Source of the DNA: Liolophura sinensis
Lineage: Eukaryota > Mollusca > Polyplacophora > Chitonida > Chitonidae
DNA: 64,000 bases
Direction of reading: 5' to 3'
Assembly: GCF_032854445.1 (NCBI RefSeq)
Contig: NC_088296.1
Coordinates: 10,764,706 to 10,828,705, forward strand
A program made the position numbers and the translations under genes. Numbering within the stretch: the first letter of the stretch is position 1; each line of letters starts with the position of its first letter. Of this stretch, positions 48,066 to 60,094 are shown one piece after another. The notes beneath the pieces were generated by a model. The model saw only the letters and a list, made by a program, of their open reading frames with translations, ran no database searches and was not told where the DNA came from.

Positions 48066-50072
48066 CTTGAATGAATACGAACATTCTTGGACTGTTAGAT
48101 GTACGTGTAAACTAGACATTAACTATAATGTGGATGTAATGTAGAAAACAGGGTCAAACTAGGCAAGGAAAGTCCTACACCTAAACAGATTATACGGTTT
48201 CTGGGTACAATGTCGTCACCACCCATTGTCTCAGACATACGCGTTTGCACACACCTTTTGTTCAGTACTATAAGCTAGTGGATGTCGAAAGGCTTAACGC
48301 TATTTAGCAAATCGGTGTATTTCACACCAAAAACATGGCAGGTGGTACACGTGTTAGATTGTGGACGAATACAAAGGCAGTAATAAGTAAGGATTTACAC
48401 GCACAATCCCTTACGGTGTAATAAAGTGCGTGGCGTGTACTTGACCAGTAACACGGGAAACCAGACAGAGAAGTTTTTCTTTTCATGTGCATTTGACAAA
48501 AATTTTATTTAGAAATAAATTATCACATACAAATTGGCAGCGTTTCTTCTTGACACGTATTTGGTATATATAAGATGCTTTCGTCAGACATAAATCAAGC
48601 GTGAAGTGCAATTAGTACTGGACATGACAATACAGTGTCATGTTTTATGCTTTTCTGGGAGGTCTGCGTCTAGGAAGGGACTAACCTTCGATGTGGAGCT
48701 TTGTGAAGTTTTCATTTTGGCAAGAAAACCTGGTTTATGGATGCTATGTCACCTGGGGCCAACTTACCAGGCGTTCCTCAGGTCATCTGGTTTCTATTAT
48801 GGCCAGATAGTTATTGGCGGCTGATGGGTATCAAATGACGTTACTTGACCGGTGGTCAAGCAATATGGCACTTTTACTCACCGGTCCGACTTGCTGACCA
48901 GTGTAAGGGCACCATATCGATTGGGGCTCTCAGTTCGAATAACTCGCGAATTCCCCTGACTGGTTAACTAGACTTCGTCTTGTAGTTTGCCATCGTATAT
49001 TACTAGTAATTTAAGACCTTCCAACAGTTCCGGTTTCCTTACAAATCAGAGCACATGCTTTGGATCAAGGCTGCTGCTTATTTTCCAGTGACCTTTGGTA
49101 TTCACAAGGAAAACCCGATCGTACTGCCTCAGGATACTGTGAAAAAGGAGGTGTGGGGTTGCGTTTTCTGCTCTTATCCTAAAAAAGGGTCCTAAGGGTC
49201 AGTAACGCTTTCATTTTGTTATAGAATGCAACGTGGCGCTCGCAACCACAGGTTAAGGTTCCTGTCAGTGAAATCGAAACACCGGAGAGTTGTCTAATAT
49301 TAGGCTATATTGTACAATAAAGCTGATTTCACTGGCATTCTCTCATGCTTATAAAATTAGTATATTCTTCTTTTGGTTTTCGTCCGGTTAATATTCACTC
49401 AAGCATTGTCATTGCGGAGTGTCACAAAGGCCAGCTTGTTACGAGTAAAGTCTCGGCTTCAAGAACTAACATTATGGGAAATGATGCAAAGCCTACGTAT
49501 ACGTATGTCTCAACAGTGGACGACCGAACTATAACACGGTCACAGAATATGTGTGTTTGGAAGGGGGGGGGGAATGGGAGGGGGGAGGGGCGTTGCAACT
49601 ATACGCAGACAAATGTGTTACACAGGCTCTAATTCTAAGACCTTCACATGAGCAGGTGTTTGCATAAAACCGTAATTACTTTACTTGGAATATATGCGTG
49701 GCCTGTCCTCGTTGAACAATTTCCAAGGTTACTCTCCAACCACTGGACCATACATGGATAGTGTGAAGTGAATATGTTTACTATTAAGTACATCATAAAT
49801 GTGATGTCAACAGACGCGAACGTACTGTCCCTCATATAGAAGTATAAAACCATTTACTCATGTTGAAATTCTAAAGTTTTGCCGTCACTAACAGATGTGA
49901 CCAGTGCATGAAGATTGATTAAAAGCCTACTTTAACTTACGTACATGTAGTTAATTTTTTTTTGCCATTGTGCCACTATGTCACATTTCACGATAATTAT
50001 TTAAAACAGGCACAAGTTAAAGCTATGTGTATTTATCGCAGTGGGCATCGTTTTTTTTTTGTTGGTATGTCC
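48066..50072. other. Unannotated sequence
   Basis: About 2 kb; no gene is recognised. It includes the G-rich run at 49563-49590. Confidence 0.5.
49563..49590 (+). other. G-quadruplex-capable motif
   Basis: G runs of 10, 3, 6 and 4 are separated by loops AAT, A and A. Confidence 0.75.
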
Positions 50073-50220
50073 AGCGGGGCGTAATGACCCCGAAGCATCT
50101 CACCAAGGCTTCAGCTGTGAGTTTCTCGCTGGCCGTACATGTACGCTGGAAGGCCTTGCAGCACTCTGCGGGTGGTCGTATAAGTGAAGAATCCTTGACT
50201 ACAGTGTAAAACACCAATCA
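50073..50220 (+). repeat. F1 SINE with internal deletions, TA-extended tail
   Basis: AGCGGGGCGTAATGACCCCG, TCTCACCAAGGCTTCAGCTG, CGCTGGCCGTACATGTACGC, GGGTGGTCGTATAAGTGAAG, ACTACAGTGTAAAACACCAA. The CCCGGGCTCTGCCCGG segment is deleted. The usual AATAAATA tail is replaced by (TA)n at 50221-50236, probably microsatellite growth from the SINE tail. Confidence 0.88.
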
Positions 50221-50236
50221 TATATATATATATATA

Positions 50237-50739
50237 AATGTATTGGTATGCTAAAATATGCCATCGTTAATACAATTATTAACGTAAATAACAGTGCATT
50301 TGCAAAGTATTTAGAACGGGGAGGTGTCTTCGATGAAGTTCCTACCCAAATTCAAATGCTTAACTTTATATTTGAAAAAAAAAAAAAAATAACACACCGA
50401 AAACCATGTAATAAATTCATCTTATCTGTGGGAATTTCCAAACCATCCAGGCGTCAGTCACCTCAGTAGCCTATAAAATCACATACTTAGGTTTTCGATT
50501 GAATACCCTGGACACAACTAGTTTTCGCAGTAATGACTGGTGACGTTAAATAAAATCGTCACATAACACACAAGAACTAACACATTCGCTGTATTGTTAT
50601 GCAAATAAGACAGACGTGATGACAAAGAGATAGATGGTTCCAAGGAAGAATTAGGGCATTTGAGAATAAATGCTTGGATTCATCAGACTTTGATAAAGCG
50701 GTCTGTAGCGCTATAGTGAGTCAAGGACGGCCATTAGTA
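50237..50739. other. Unannotated sequence
   Basis: No gene or repeat is recognised; a poly-A run lies near 50375-50389. Confidence 0.5.
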
Positions 50740-51027
50740 TCATTTGCAGAACTCGTGGCAAGACGATGATATTTGTCCAGGTTTCAAGGCATCCGGGCAT
50801 TCGGCAGTATGAATGAAACATGAAGCTAAATAACGGTACTTTAGTAGAGTTGCCATACTTGGCGTGGCATTACCAGCTCGTTGGTGCTTTTCACGGAAGC
50901 TGTTCCTGTCAGCATCGCACTTAATATCGTCTGGGTTTTTGATTGGCCATAAAACAACATCCCAGATATGTCCAGGCCAGCGAGGGTTCCTCGTATAACG
51001 GGAATGTCGTCTTTTGACGGCTTTCAC
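50740..51027 (-). CDS. Exon-like open frame of unknown function, doubtful
   Basis: The minus frame is open for about 95 codons from a GTG-type start, and the same frame stays open about 16 codons further upstream, to a stop near 51075. It ends at TGA. The composition is less AT-rich than the neighbours, and residues are mixed and protein-like, with a basic start (KAVKRRHSRYTRNPRW), a WPGHIWDVVLWPIKNPDD segment and five Cys in all. TCTCAG lies just before the frame and could be a splice acceptor. I do not recognise the protein. The length is compatible with chance, so it is kept only as a candidate terminal exon or gene fossil. Confidence 0.12.
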   Translation of the reverse strand: MKAVKRRHSRYTRNPRWPGHIWDVVLWPIKNPDDIKCDADRNSFREKHQRAGNATPSMATLLKYRYLASCFIHTAECPDALKPGQISSSCHEFCK

Positions 51028-51199
51028 TGAGACAATTTGTGCATTATCTCGAGCAGATAGCGATTATGAGTGTGAAGCACGTTTGTTGAAAATGTAGCAA
51101 TGTCGTTAAAAACACACACAAACGACACACTTCCTATTGTACACTGCAAAAATATGCAAGAAGATGATCCCTTACTCTTAACTACAATGCTATTTACCG

Positions 51200-51224
51200 A
51201 TGAAGTTTTACTCTATACCGATGA

Positions 51225-51314
<90 letters not shown>

Positions 51315-51339
51315 TCATCGGTATAGAGTAAAACTTCAT
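51200..51339. repeat. AT-centred palindrome, 29-bp perfect arms
   Basis: The left arm at 51200-51228 (ATGAAGTTTTACTCTATACC followed by GATGAAACT) and the right arm at 51311-51339 are exact reverse complements. The core 51229-51310 is pure (AT)n. The arm sequence is unrelated to that of the palindrome at 5718-5896, so the two are not copies of one element. Confidence 0.95.
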
Positions 51340-52021
51340 ATATTAATTTAAATATGGTGTACACCAATCATTATATTTTTTGGTGTTTTCCTGCTCTATA
51401 TTTGGCCAGCATAGCGGTCCATTCATAAATGCCGTCATCTCTCAATTCCTCACGCGAATGTGCCTTCAGAGTTGTTATGGCGGTAGAAATACCGATTTCA
51501 GGAAGTGTTGTTTTTTTAAAGAAGGCGTTCAGAGAGTTCATCTTTTTTATCCCATATCTAAATAAAAAAACAAAAACAAACAAACGTCGATGTATTTTTG
51601 TCAATACTAAATGCCAAAATTCGGTGCTGAAGGCTGCCCAAAAATTAGAAGCTTTCTCGACTTCCTGGCAATCAAAAAAAAATTACCGGAAGTAAATGCG
51701 ACATTCTTGCCTAACGTATCAAGATAAATGTTTTGGCGAACAAATTGTCACAATTTAGCAAAACATCTCAAGGCTGTTAGGATAAAGGCATTATTTAAAT
51801 TTCACATGTGTTGCATTCTGCAGAGAAACATTGAATCCGAACAAAGCGACCAAACTTCCGTTTGTAAATTATTCTTTCAAAAAGTTAGAATTAGGCTGCA
51901 AGCGAATTAACGACACATTTATTTTGAAAAAAAAACTAAAGTAAAGGTTTTATATGGTACGTATAATTTAATTGGTTAGTCCTAATAATTTTAACTATGT
52001 CTATATGTTAAGACTGATGGC
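51340..52021. other. Unannotated sequence
   Basis: Overlapping open frames on both strands at 51371-51695 (61-88 codons) show no domain. There are several poly-A and poly-T runs. Confidence 0.5.
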
Positions 52022-52905
52022 ACTGAAATATAGCTGAATGGGAGGTCATGGAATATGGCTGGGAGGTCGTGAACTATGGTTGATTAGAAGGTCATGAACT
52101 ATGGCTGATTAGGAGGTCATGAAATATGCCTGAATGGAAGGTCATAGGTTATGGCTGGGAGGCCATGGAATATGGCTGGGAGGTCGTGAACTATGGCTGA
52201 TTAGGAGATCATGAACTATGCCTGAATGGAAGGTCATAGGTTATGGCTGGGAGGTCATGGAATATGGCTGGTAGGTCGTGAAATATGGCTGATTAGGAGG
52301 TCGTGAACTATGGCTGATAAGGAGGTCATGAACTATGCCTGAATAGATGGTCATAGGTTATGGCTGGGAGGTCATGCACTGTGGCTAATTGGGAGGTCGT
52401 GAAGTATGGCTGATTGGGAAGTCATGAACTATGACTAAATGTGAGGTCATGAACTATGGGTGGGAGGTCGTGAACAATGCCAGAATGGGAGGTCATGAAC
52501 TATGACTAAATGGGATGTCATGAACTATAGGTGATTGGGAAGTCATGAAGTATGGCTAATAGGGAGGTCATGAGTTGTGGCTGATTGGGAGTTCATAAAC
52601 TACGACTGTATGGGAGGTCGTGAAGTATGGCTGAATGGGAGGTCGTGAACAATAGCAGAATGGGAGGTCATGAACTATGGGTGGGAGGTCGTAAACAATG
52701 GCAGAATGGGAGGTCATGAACTATGGGTGGGGGGTCATGAACAATTGCAAAATGGGAGGTCATGGGAGGTCATGAACTCTGGCTGAATGTGAACTTATGA
52801 ACTATGGCTAGGAAGTCGTGAACTATGGCTGATTGGGAGGTCATGTGTTATGGCAGAATGGGAGTTCATAAACTATGACTGAATGAAGGACATAAAGTAT
52901 GGCTG
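52022..52905. repeat. 21/25-bp minisatellite, degenerate
   Basis: About 37 units built on GGGAGGTCATGAACTATGGC, with an optional TGAT or TGAA spacer giving 25 instead of 21 bp. Between about 52129 and 52340 a composite period of about 92 bp is visible (units with GTCATAGGTTATGG, GTCATGGAATATGG, GTCGTGAACTATGG, GATCATGAACTATG). The G-rich strand is always the plus strand. The right end carries diverged units. No long open frame survives. Confidence 0.95.
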
Positions 52906-54520
52906 TTAATCTCTATGTGTATGGTGGTATGAAGCAGCATCGTACTCTGGCATTTGGGTAAATATTGCTGTATAAGCGTTACTTACACTGCTTCAGTACA
53001 TGTTGTCTTGTAATGCTTTATGAATTATTGTCGTTATTTTTAATGGTGCTCGCAATTAAACATACTTAATTACTATCACCGCTGGTATAACGCTCATTAC
53101 TCTTACAGCAATTGTCAATTTCAGAATGACTGACAGCAGTCCTAGAGAATATTGTGTCAGTGTCCTTGTCTCTTGTCTGTCATTTCACCAAGAAATCACC
53201 TCACGCTATTAATCTTGCTTACGATACCCACTGTGTCAAATAAAGCTTGAAAACGCTATATGACAGTATGCAAGACACGTGAACCGCCATAGTTCTTAAT
53301 CGTAATGTAAATGCCTTATGTCGCAGTACATAATGCTCTCTTGTCTCTTCTTTATAACATGGCAGTTAGTGGCAAGCCATTTATTAGATTGGCTATACCC
53401 AGGCTCGTGCATAACAGAAACGCCTTAGACGGAAGTCAAGCTTAAGTCTCTGAAGTCTAAAACATTTGACTGTGCTAAAAATGCATTTACCTCAAAACTG
53501 CTCATTTTACTATTAAACTGATATTAGTTTTCTTGACAAAATTGAAGATTGGATTTAGTTTTATTTCAAATCTTAACTCAGGAGAATCGCAACAAATTAA
53601 GATTAACCTTTGTTTCCAAGGAAGAGAGTCTTGGGTTACCATGGTTTAATAAAAACGGCGTTAGTGTTTATAGGGAGAAGTCCCTGGACAGAGCCCTCCC
53701 GACAACTCACCGACGGCTTACCAGCGGCCAAATCCAACACCTGGTCAAAAGCCTACGCTTACTCACATTTTCTTTGTTTGTTCGGGCTTATATTCGCTTT
53801 CAGGAAAATATTTCGGTTACATCACGATGGTGTCTTCCTATAAACATGCCGATATGTTTATAATGCTATCTCGCTACAATGCCATGCTACGGACACCCGA
53901 CACCCGCCGACAAGCATTCGGCCTATTCCTCTGTAATCGTACTCCCACGCGAGGCAGTACAAATATTTCCGATTTTAAGGTTTTAGGCATTTGAAGTCTT
54001 TGGAACGAGAACAGGATCTTTTTATGTTTTTTTAGGAAGATAAACAAGCAGCCCACCGCTTCTAGGTTATATGCACCTGGATGACTGTGTTAACCCTATT
54101 ATGCATCTTATATACTTTGGGAGCGACTTGCTAAATCTAGGTAGGGGAAAAGGTCTCTTGCACACAAAACTTAAACTTCGGGGCAATTTCGACAACACAA
54201 TATTATATACAGAGCAAGGCCGTATATTTACATAAAATTCAGGTAGAAACTACAGTATCAAGTTTGCATTTTACGAATGAGTGAGAAATTATTCATCAAT
54301 TTGTACAATTAGGTCTTGTTTTTTTTTTTGCCATGAGAGCGAATCATTTCACCGTTAGTCGTACAGCGTATACCCACGAAATGGGTATCTGATCTAGAAT
54401 CTGACATAATCTATACATCAATCTATACATTCCAAAAAATGAATTTGGGTTCACTGTAATTGCTAGAATGCATTTGTTTCAGAGTTGGTTCTGTTCCTTC
54501 CTTAACCATGTAAATGTAGC
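52906..54520. other. Unannotated sequence
   Basis: A 104-codon plus frame at 53549-53863 has no recognised domain. No repeat is evident. Confidence 0.45.
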
Positions 54521-54532
54521 ATTATTCTGTTA

Positions 54533-54737
54533 TTTATGTATTTATTTGATTGGTGTTTTACGCCGTGCTCAAGAACTTATTCGACGGCGGTCAGAATTAT
54601 AGTGGTAGGAAACCGGTCTGGGGGAAACCCACGACCATCCGCAGGTTTTTTTCAGACTTTCCCATGTACGTCCGGAGAGAAAGCTAGCATGAGCTTGACC
54701 AGAATTTACAGCGACTGCATTGGTTAGAAGGCTATTT
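54533..54737 (-). repeat. F1 SINE, 5'-truncated, with target duplication
   Basis: TTTATGTATTTATTTGATTG (tail), GGTGTTTTACGCCGTGCTCA, ATTCGACGGCGGTCAGAATT, GGGGGAAACCCACGACCATC, GTCCGGAGAGAAAGCTAGCA, TGAGCTTGACCAGAATTTAC and GCGACTGCATTGGTTAGAAG. The outer tRNA-like head is lost. TTCTGTTA flanks it at 54525-54532 and 54738-54745, a likely 8-bp target-site duplication. Confidence 0.9.
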
Positions 54738-54745
54738 TTCTGTTA

Positions 54746-56936
54746 AATATGATCTGTCTTAGCCTGTCAAGTATGTGAACACGTGTGCAACATGTCTCAC
54801 GATATTCATGCTGTATCAGGTCACCGACAGTCTTTTCTATCACATTGTCAAGGTCATGGTGACCGAATTGCGTTGTTGTAAGGTGGAATATTTCTCTTCC
54901 AGGAATGATAGAGCTCTTCAATCAATTTCGCTGTCAGATTTACAATCGTTATAGTATATGATAGAGATTACATATTAGATACAGGCTGAATTTTAAAACT
55001 GAAAAAGTGTTTCATAATTCAGTACGTTTATTATTGAAATTAATACAGATTTTTTGCGAAGTATGACGCATATGATATTAGTCCATCTAGGTGCTTTCAC
55101 TTTTTCCAGTGCTCCTGTCATTCCACAAGAGCCAACCGGCGCCCAGATTATGACTTAATAAAATATATCGACGAAAGACTTATTCCAAATAATTTATCTT
55201 TATATATATTGCCGTTGGATTGCCACGATAAAAGACTTGAATATAATTCAAAAGCCATCAGACGAGGTAACAATGACTAGCCTGCAAAAATCAACATTGA
55301 ATAATATCTGATGAAAAGATTAAAGATGATGGATTAGGCACTCTTCCTTTATAAGGCGATTTCCATGTGCCTTTAAGTCATCGAAAAGAGAAAGTCATCA
55401 AAAAGCCGTGTAAATGTAATAATTGTAAAGGCATGTTTTATTTATCGCTTGAGTATTGTATATACAGTAATATATCCTGCTTTGATGTTAGCAAAGTACT
55501 ACTGAGGTAATGACTCTTTTAAAAATCAAAACGCTATCAACCAAGCCTGAAAATGACGTTCTCGCTGAACGTTATAATCATTACAGATAAATCGTTTAAC
55601 TGTCCGTGCTTATCTTTCCATCCTCATGTGACCATTTCAGATGCATTAATTCACAAGAGACGGAAGTTTTTGAAAGCAAAGACGTTTGACTGCATGGACG
55701 AAATACGACATGAAAGGAGACTCATATCCCATACACAAAAAGATTCAAAACCGCAGTAAAATACATAGTTTTTCGCTGTAACTTTGCTGTGCTCGAATAC
55801 CAAGGAATTATAAGCACATATTCACAGAAAAGTTTGAAATATTACAGAAATAAATTAAAACGGAACATAGCTTTCGACAGCTTTGTTAAAGGCATGAAGG
55901 ACGTTTACGGGTTCCCATTGAAAATGGCCACACACCGAACATGTACTTACGAAGTTTAGACTATTTTTAAACTTTCTCAAACACTGGACGATGTTCGGAT
56001 TTGTGTTTTTATGCAATTAGCTTGAAGTAAGCTTTGACTAAATTTAACAAGTACTGAAGTGTCAAAATTCACGCGGATATTTGAAATGTAGGAATTGTCT
56101 ACACAATTATACCTACTGCCCCTGCAACTTGTCTGGGCCCACGCCTTGACAACGGCAGTGCCAGTGTCGTGTGGTTAGCTTAACACTTCCCGAATGCTCA
56201 ATGCTCAATGAATAATGAATGAGACCAGCTTTAGCCTGTCATCGAACCGGTCCCTCGACCGCAGACATTTCACCACTCCCATTTCCGGACGGAAGAAATT
56301 TACCGTGCAGCAAAGAGAAGTCAACTATGTAGTAATTATCAGAGTCAATCGGCGCCACAGTCGTGTTACTCTCTGCATATGTGCTGATTTGGGCTAACAC
56401 TGTGGAACCATAGTTCTGCTTCCTCAGATCGATGGAACGGAAGTGAAGCGAGAGCGCGCGGTCTATAAAATCGGAATAAACACCAAATCCTTTTCCGCTT
56501 CCGACCCCGATCCGTGTTTTGAAATTCAAATCGGAAATTATTCCACAGGTCGGGTAACAAAGGATAGGTCAACAGATGCATTTTGTCCTATCCAAGATTA
56601 GACGCTAGCCTCGGATTGACTGAATGTTGCTATTGTTTGGCTTATATGATTCTATGAATATAGAATTTGATTTTAAAACATCGGCATGTTCGGCATTAAA
56701 CCGTTTCAAACAGACATGTTAAATAATATTTCCAAGTAAATGATTTACAAGCGGAATGGATCGTCATTAAACTAGGTAGCTTCCAATAAGCATGCTCATA
56801 ATGACCTAGATTATCGCAAAATAATGGCGTTGTAAGTACGATAAACCAGTCTGTTACATATCAAAAGTATCCACTTCTCTGTAGGCTGCATTAACTGCCT
56901 GTCAACAGAAACTAGCTATATTTCAGCGATATAATC
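54746..56936. other. Unannotated sequence, about 2.2 kb
   Basis: A 96-codon minus frame at 56239-56529 is overlapped by frames on both strands. No gene is supported. Confidence 0.45.
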
Positions 56937-57076
56937 AAGCAGCACTAGATAAAAGAGCGGTGGAAATCCGTCCTGCAACAGGGAGGCACATTACATGCGC
57001 TCTAAGGATTCCTCCGTGGTCATATGACTGAAAAAATTGTTAAGTACGACGTTAAACCCAAAGCACTCACTCATTC
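56937..57076 (+). repeat. F2 SINE, 5'-truncated
   Basis: GCAGCACTAGATAAAAGAGC, GTCCTGCAACAGGGAGGCAC, CTCTAAGGATTCCTCCGTGG, TCATATGACTGAAAAAATTG, TTAAGTACGACGTTAAACCC and AAAGCACTCACTCATTC. This is the best-preserved F2 tail in the window. Confidence 0.92.
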
Positions 57077-58140
57077 CATTGTTTCTGATAACAAGTTTTC
57101 ATTGTTAATCTTTTGCTGCTTACTTTTAGGAATACCGGACAGGGTAATACATCTCGACGAGATGTCAAAATTGGTGTTTGTAACACAATGCTCCAGTCTT
57201 ATTAACATAGTAATTTGGATATGACCACACTAGAACTGTTTTGATGCAATTGGTAGCTAAAATGCAAAAATAAAGTTGAAAGCAATAAAGTAGCCAAGAG
57301 CACACTGATGTTCTTGGAACTTTAGAATATTTTTATTCCGGCTAGGTGTCTCCATGTGATTATGGTATTTGGGGAAGTTGTCGATAATCTGATATGGGAA
57401 AATAATCCTCGGGTTGATCATATCTACTATTTTCGTGATTCTTACGTATAATTATGTATTTGTCGGACCCCCAAGTCATCACCCAGTTCCGCCCAACAGG
57501 GTAAAACAGCCAAGTTATTAGTCGTTACATTAGTTTAGTAATGCGAATCAATGGCCGGCAAATCTTCTTGGATGGAGTGGCATGTAAGCGCTCAGCAAGA
57601 TGTCGTTGGCGGCTAGAAAGCAGCAAATCTTCCCTTCCGGGAAAACAACGCAATAATCACACCATGCACACTGTTCTAGATTTACCTTTGGGCTAGCCAT
57701 GTCGCATGCCCTAAACGGAGGCGGATAACTCCGTTGTATTATCGAATTCGCCTTAGCCATTCGTGGAATTAGTTTTGCCCAGGGCTATACAAATGCCCTT
57801 CTCTAGAAATAGACTAGTCTATCTTAGTATTTGTTATTCTCTTTAAACTGCGAAACTGGGAGAGAAGGGCGAGCTGACGTTTGGCGTGTCTGAGGTAATG
57901 GTATACCTGCAAAGAACTTCTTAGACGAATAACGCAATTCTGTCGTTAAGACGCTTTGTCTTCGAATTGCTAGGTTTTCCAGTCTCGGTCAGGGAACATT
58001 CCTTTCCTTTAAGCGTTCTCGCGACGATAGTGGCAATAGACGATAAACAGCGCTCTCATGTTTATTTACACCCGCGTAATTGAAACTATTTGTACCCAAA
58101 ACACATACACGTTGAACTCACTTTTCGGGAGTCATTCTGA
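57077..58140. other. Unannotated sequence
   Basis: A 70-codon minus frame at 57548-57760 is Cys-containing but unrecognised. No repeat is seen. Confidence 0.45.
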
Positions 58141-58147
58141 ATAATAT

Positions 58148-58386
58148 TTTTATTTATGTATTTATTTCATTGGTGTTTTACGCCGTACTCAAGGATATTT
58201 CACTTATACGACGGCGGTCAGCATTATGATGGGAGGAAACCATGCACAGCCCGCGGCCATCCGCAGGTTGCTGGAAAACGTTTCCACGTACGGCCGGAGA
58301 GGAATCCAGCATGAGCTGGACTTGAACTCAGAGCGACTGCATTGGTGAGAGGCTCCTGGCCCTTTCGCGCTAACCAAATGAGCCGT
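58148..58386 (-). repeat. F1 SINE, near full length
   Basis: TTATTTATGTATTTATTTCA (tail), TTGGTGTTTTACGCCGTACT, TATACGACGGCGGTCAGCAT, CCATCCGCAGGTTGCTGGAA, CGGCCGGAGAGGAATCCAGC, ATGAGCTGGACTTGAACTCA, GAGAGGCTCCTGG, GCTAACCAAATGAGCCGT. A short stretch of the head is deleted between GGCTCCTGG and CGCGCTAACC. ATAATAT on both sides may be a short target duplication. Confidence 0.93.
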
Positions 58387-58393
58387 ATAATAT

Positions 58394-58786
58394 AATAAGG
58401 ACGTACGTATGTCCCAGGTAAAGAAATGAGTCGGTTACTTATCAAAGACAGGAGGTGTGCTTCGAATATTCCATTGTCTTCCAACTGTATCGTCTTGCTG
58501 AAACATTTCCGTGTAGTACGTTAAACTTTAGTTAGCCCAATCTAGCCAGTCCAGTCACTTGAAAACCAGTGTTTTCGAACAACATGTTTGAGTTTGAAAT
58601 TTTTATTTTTACACGGAATACAAGCTCCCATAAAGTTGTAATTGTATAATAAATTGATCAGATAACTGACATATAACGGATATACCGTTGCTCCTGTTGC
58701 CAGTGTTATGCTTTACATCGTAGTTTAGCCTGTAATTTTATAACAAGTTCTGAGGATTGACACTTTGTCACCAAGTTACTGAGAAA
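58394..58786. other. Unannotated sequence
   Basis: No gene or repeat is recognised. Confidence 0.5.
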
Positions 58787-58863
58787 CCACAAGTATTTTG
58801 ATTCCACAAGTATTTTGATTTGGATACGTTTTGCCCCCCCCCCCCCCCTCGCCCCCCCCCCCT
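58787..58863. repeat. 17-bp direct repeat plus poly-C tract
   Basis: CCACAAGTATTTTGATT occurs twice back to back (58787-58820), followed by a C-rich run from 58834 to 58862 with one TCG interruption. The poly-C run is G4-capable on the minus strand. Confidence 0.9.
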
Positions 58864-60075
58864 TAGTTTACTCTCGGGCAAAACAATTGTTCAAATAAAT
58901 ACAAAACTGGACCTTTAGGCACGGTTTGATTACCAATCTCATCGATGAATCTGTAGTTGAATTGCATAGATGAGGTATCGGAATGTTGCCCAAGGACAGT
59001 GTAAGCGAGTCGTTAAAAGCTGGTTATCTGCAGCAATTACTCTGCCGATCCATGCTAGATCTATCTCTTAAACACTTCTCATCAAACCGGGATCGTCTGC
59101 ATTATCCCATTTTTTTTATTGATTGTAAAAGCCTCGCAATTTCGATGAACCAACAGTTACGACCTGGGGCAGACCATTGCGTTATATATCTCCAGCGGGG
59201 TAGGGCTTTCCGAACTTGCCTTCAGGGTACGGAATTCTGTATTGCGTCAGTCTATTGTGAGGGCAGTATGGACAATGGCTCCTTGCCGTCTTAACTGGAG
59301 GGGGGGTGGGGGGGGGGGGGGGTGGATCGAGGTAACATTAGTGCCCCTTAGCAAACGCGCAGAATTGATCACTTTAGCAGCAGTTAAGAGGAGAGGGAAT
59401 AGTCATTTCGGGTTGTGTCGATTTCAAATCTCCAGTTACGAAGGCATGTGGGAGAGGCCTAAAGCATTTTTCCTAAGGAACCTTATCGCATCAAGGTCCA
59501 GGCTTATGTTGCATTCAAGTCTTAAATTCAGATTAAATCTCAATTTACTAGCACGTGTGTTTTTTCCATCCTGCAAGGCCTTGAGCGTAAGAGTTGTTTT
59601 CAAAATAGAACTATGTATATGAAGGTCTCAAATTTATTCTGTTTTCATTCTTGATTTTATTTGTACTTGGTGAGTACAGGGATAGTAAGAGCAATAACTA
59701 TGTAACTACATAAAATACAATGCTAAACCTTTTAAGTTGTTATATGTTTTAAAATATATTCAAAATCACGACGTAATGATTTTGGTTACATTAAGGTTTT
59801 AAAAAGCAAGCCTGTCCAATTCTTTTTACATTTTTTCTCAACTTTCAAATACCCGGCTACTAACGGTTCCTTGATCGCTTTATCCTATCCTACAATAACA
59901 ACATAAAAGACATGGAATGTGTCATGGAGGAAAAGATCCTTTTTAACCCTTACAAATAAAAAACTTGTCTTCATGCCTAGATTTAATATACTTGAAAATC
60001 ATTGACGATATCTTAAAATTGCTAAGCTATACTTTAATGAATAGTTGTGTATGTATTGTATATTGTATTCACATC
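58864..60075. other. Unannotated; contains poly-G run 59300-59325
   Basis: Open frames of 103 codons (58983-59294) and 126 codons (59242-59622, crossing the poly-G run as poly-Gly) show no domain. No gene is supported. Confidence 0.45.
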
Positions 60076-60094
60076 GGGGTGGGGGGGGGGGGGG
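60076..60094 (+). repeat. Poly-G run next to a SINE 5' end
   Basis: 4 G, T, then 14 G end exactly where the F1 SINE head begins. Confidence 0.95.
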
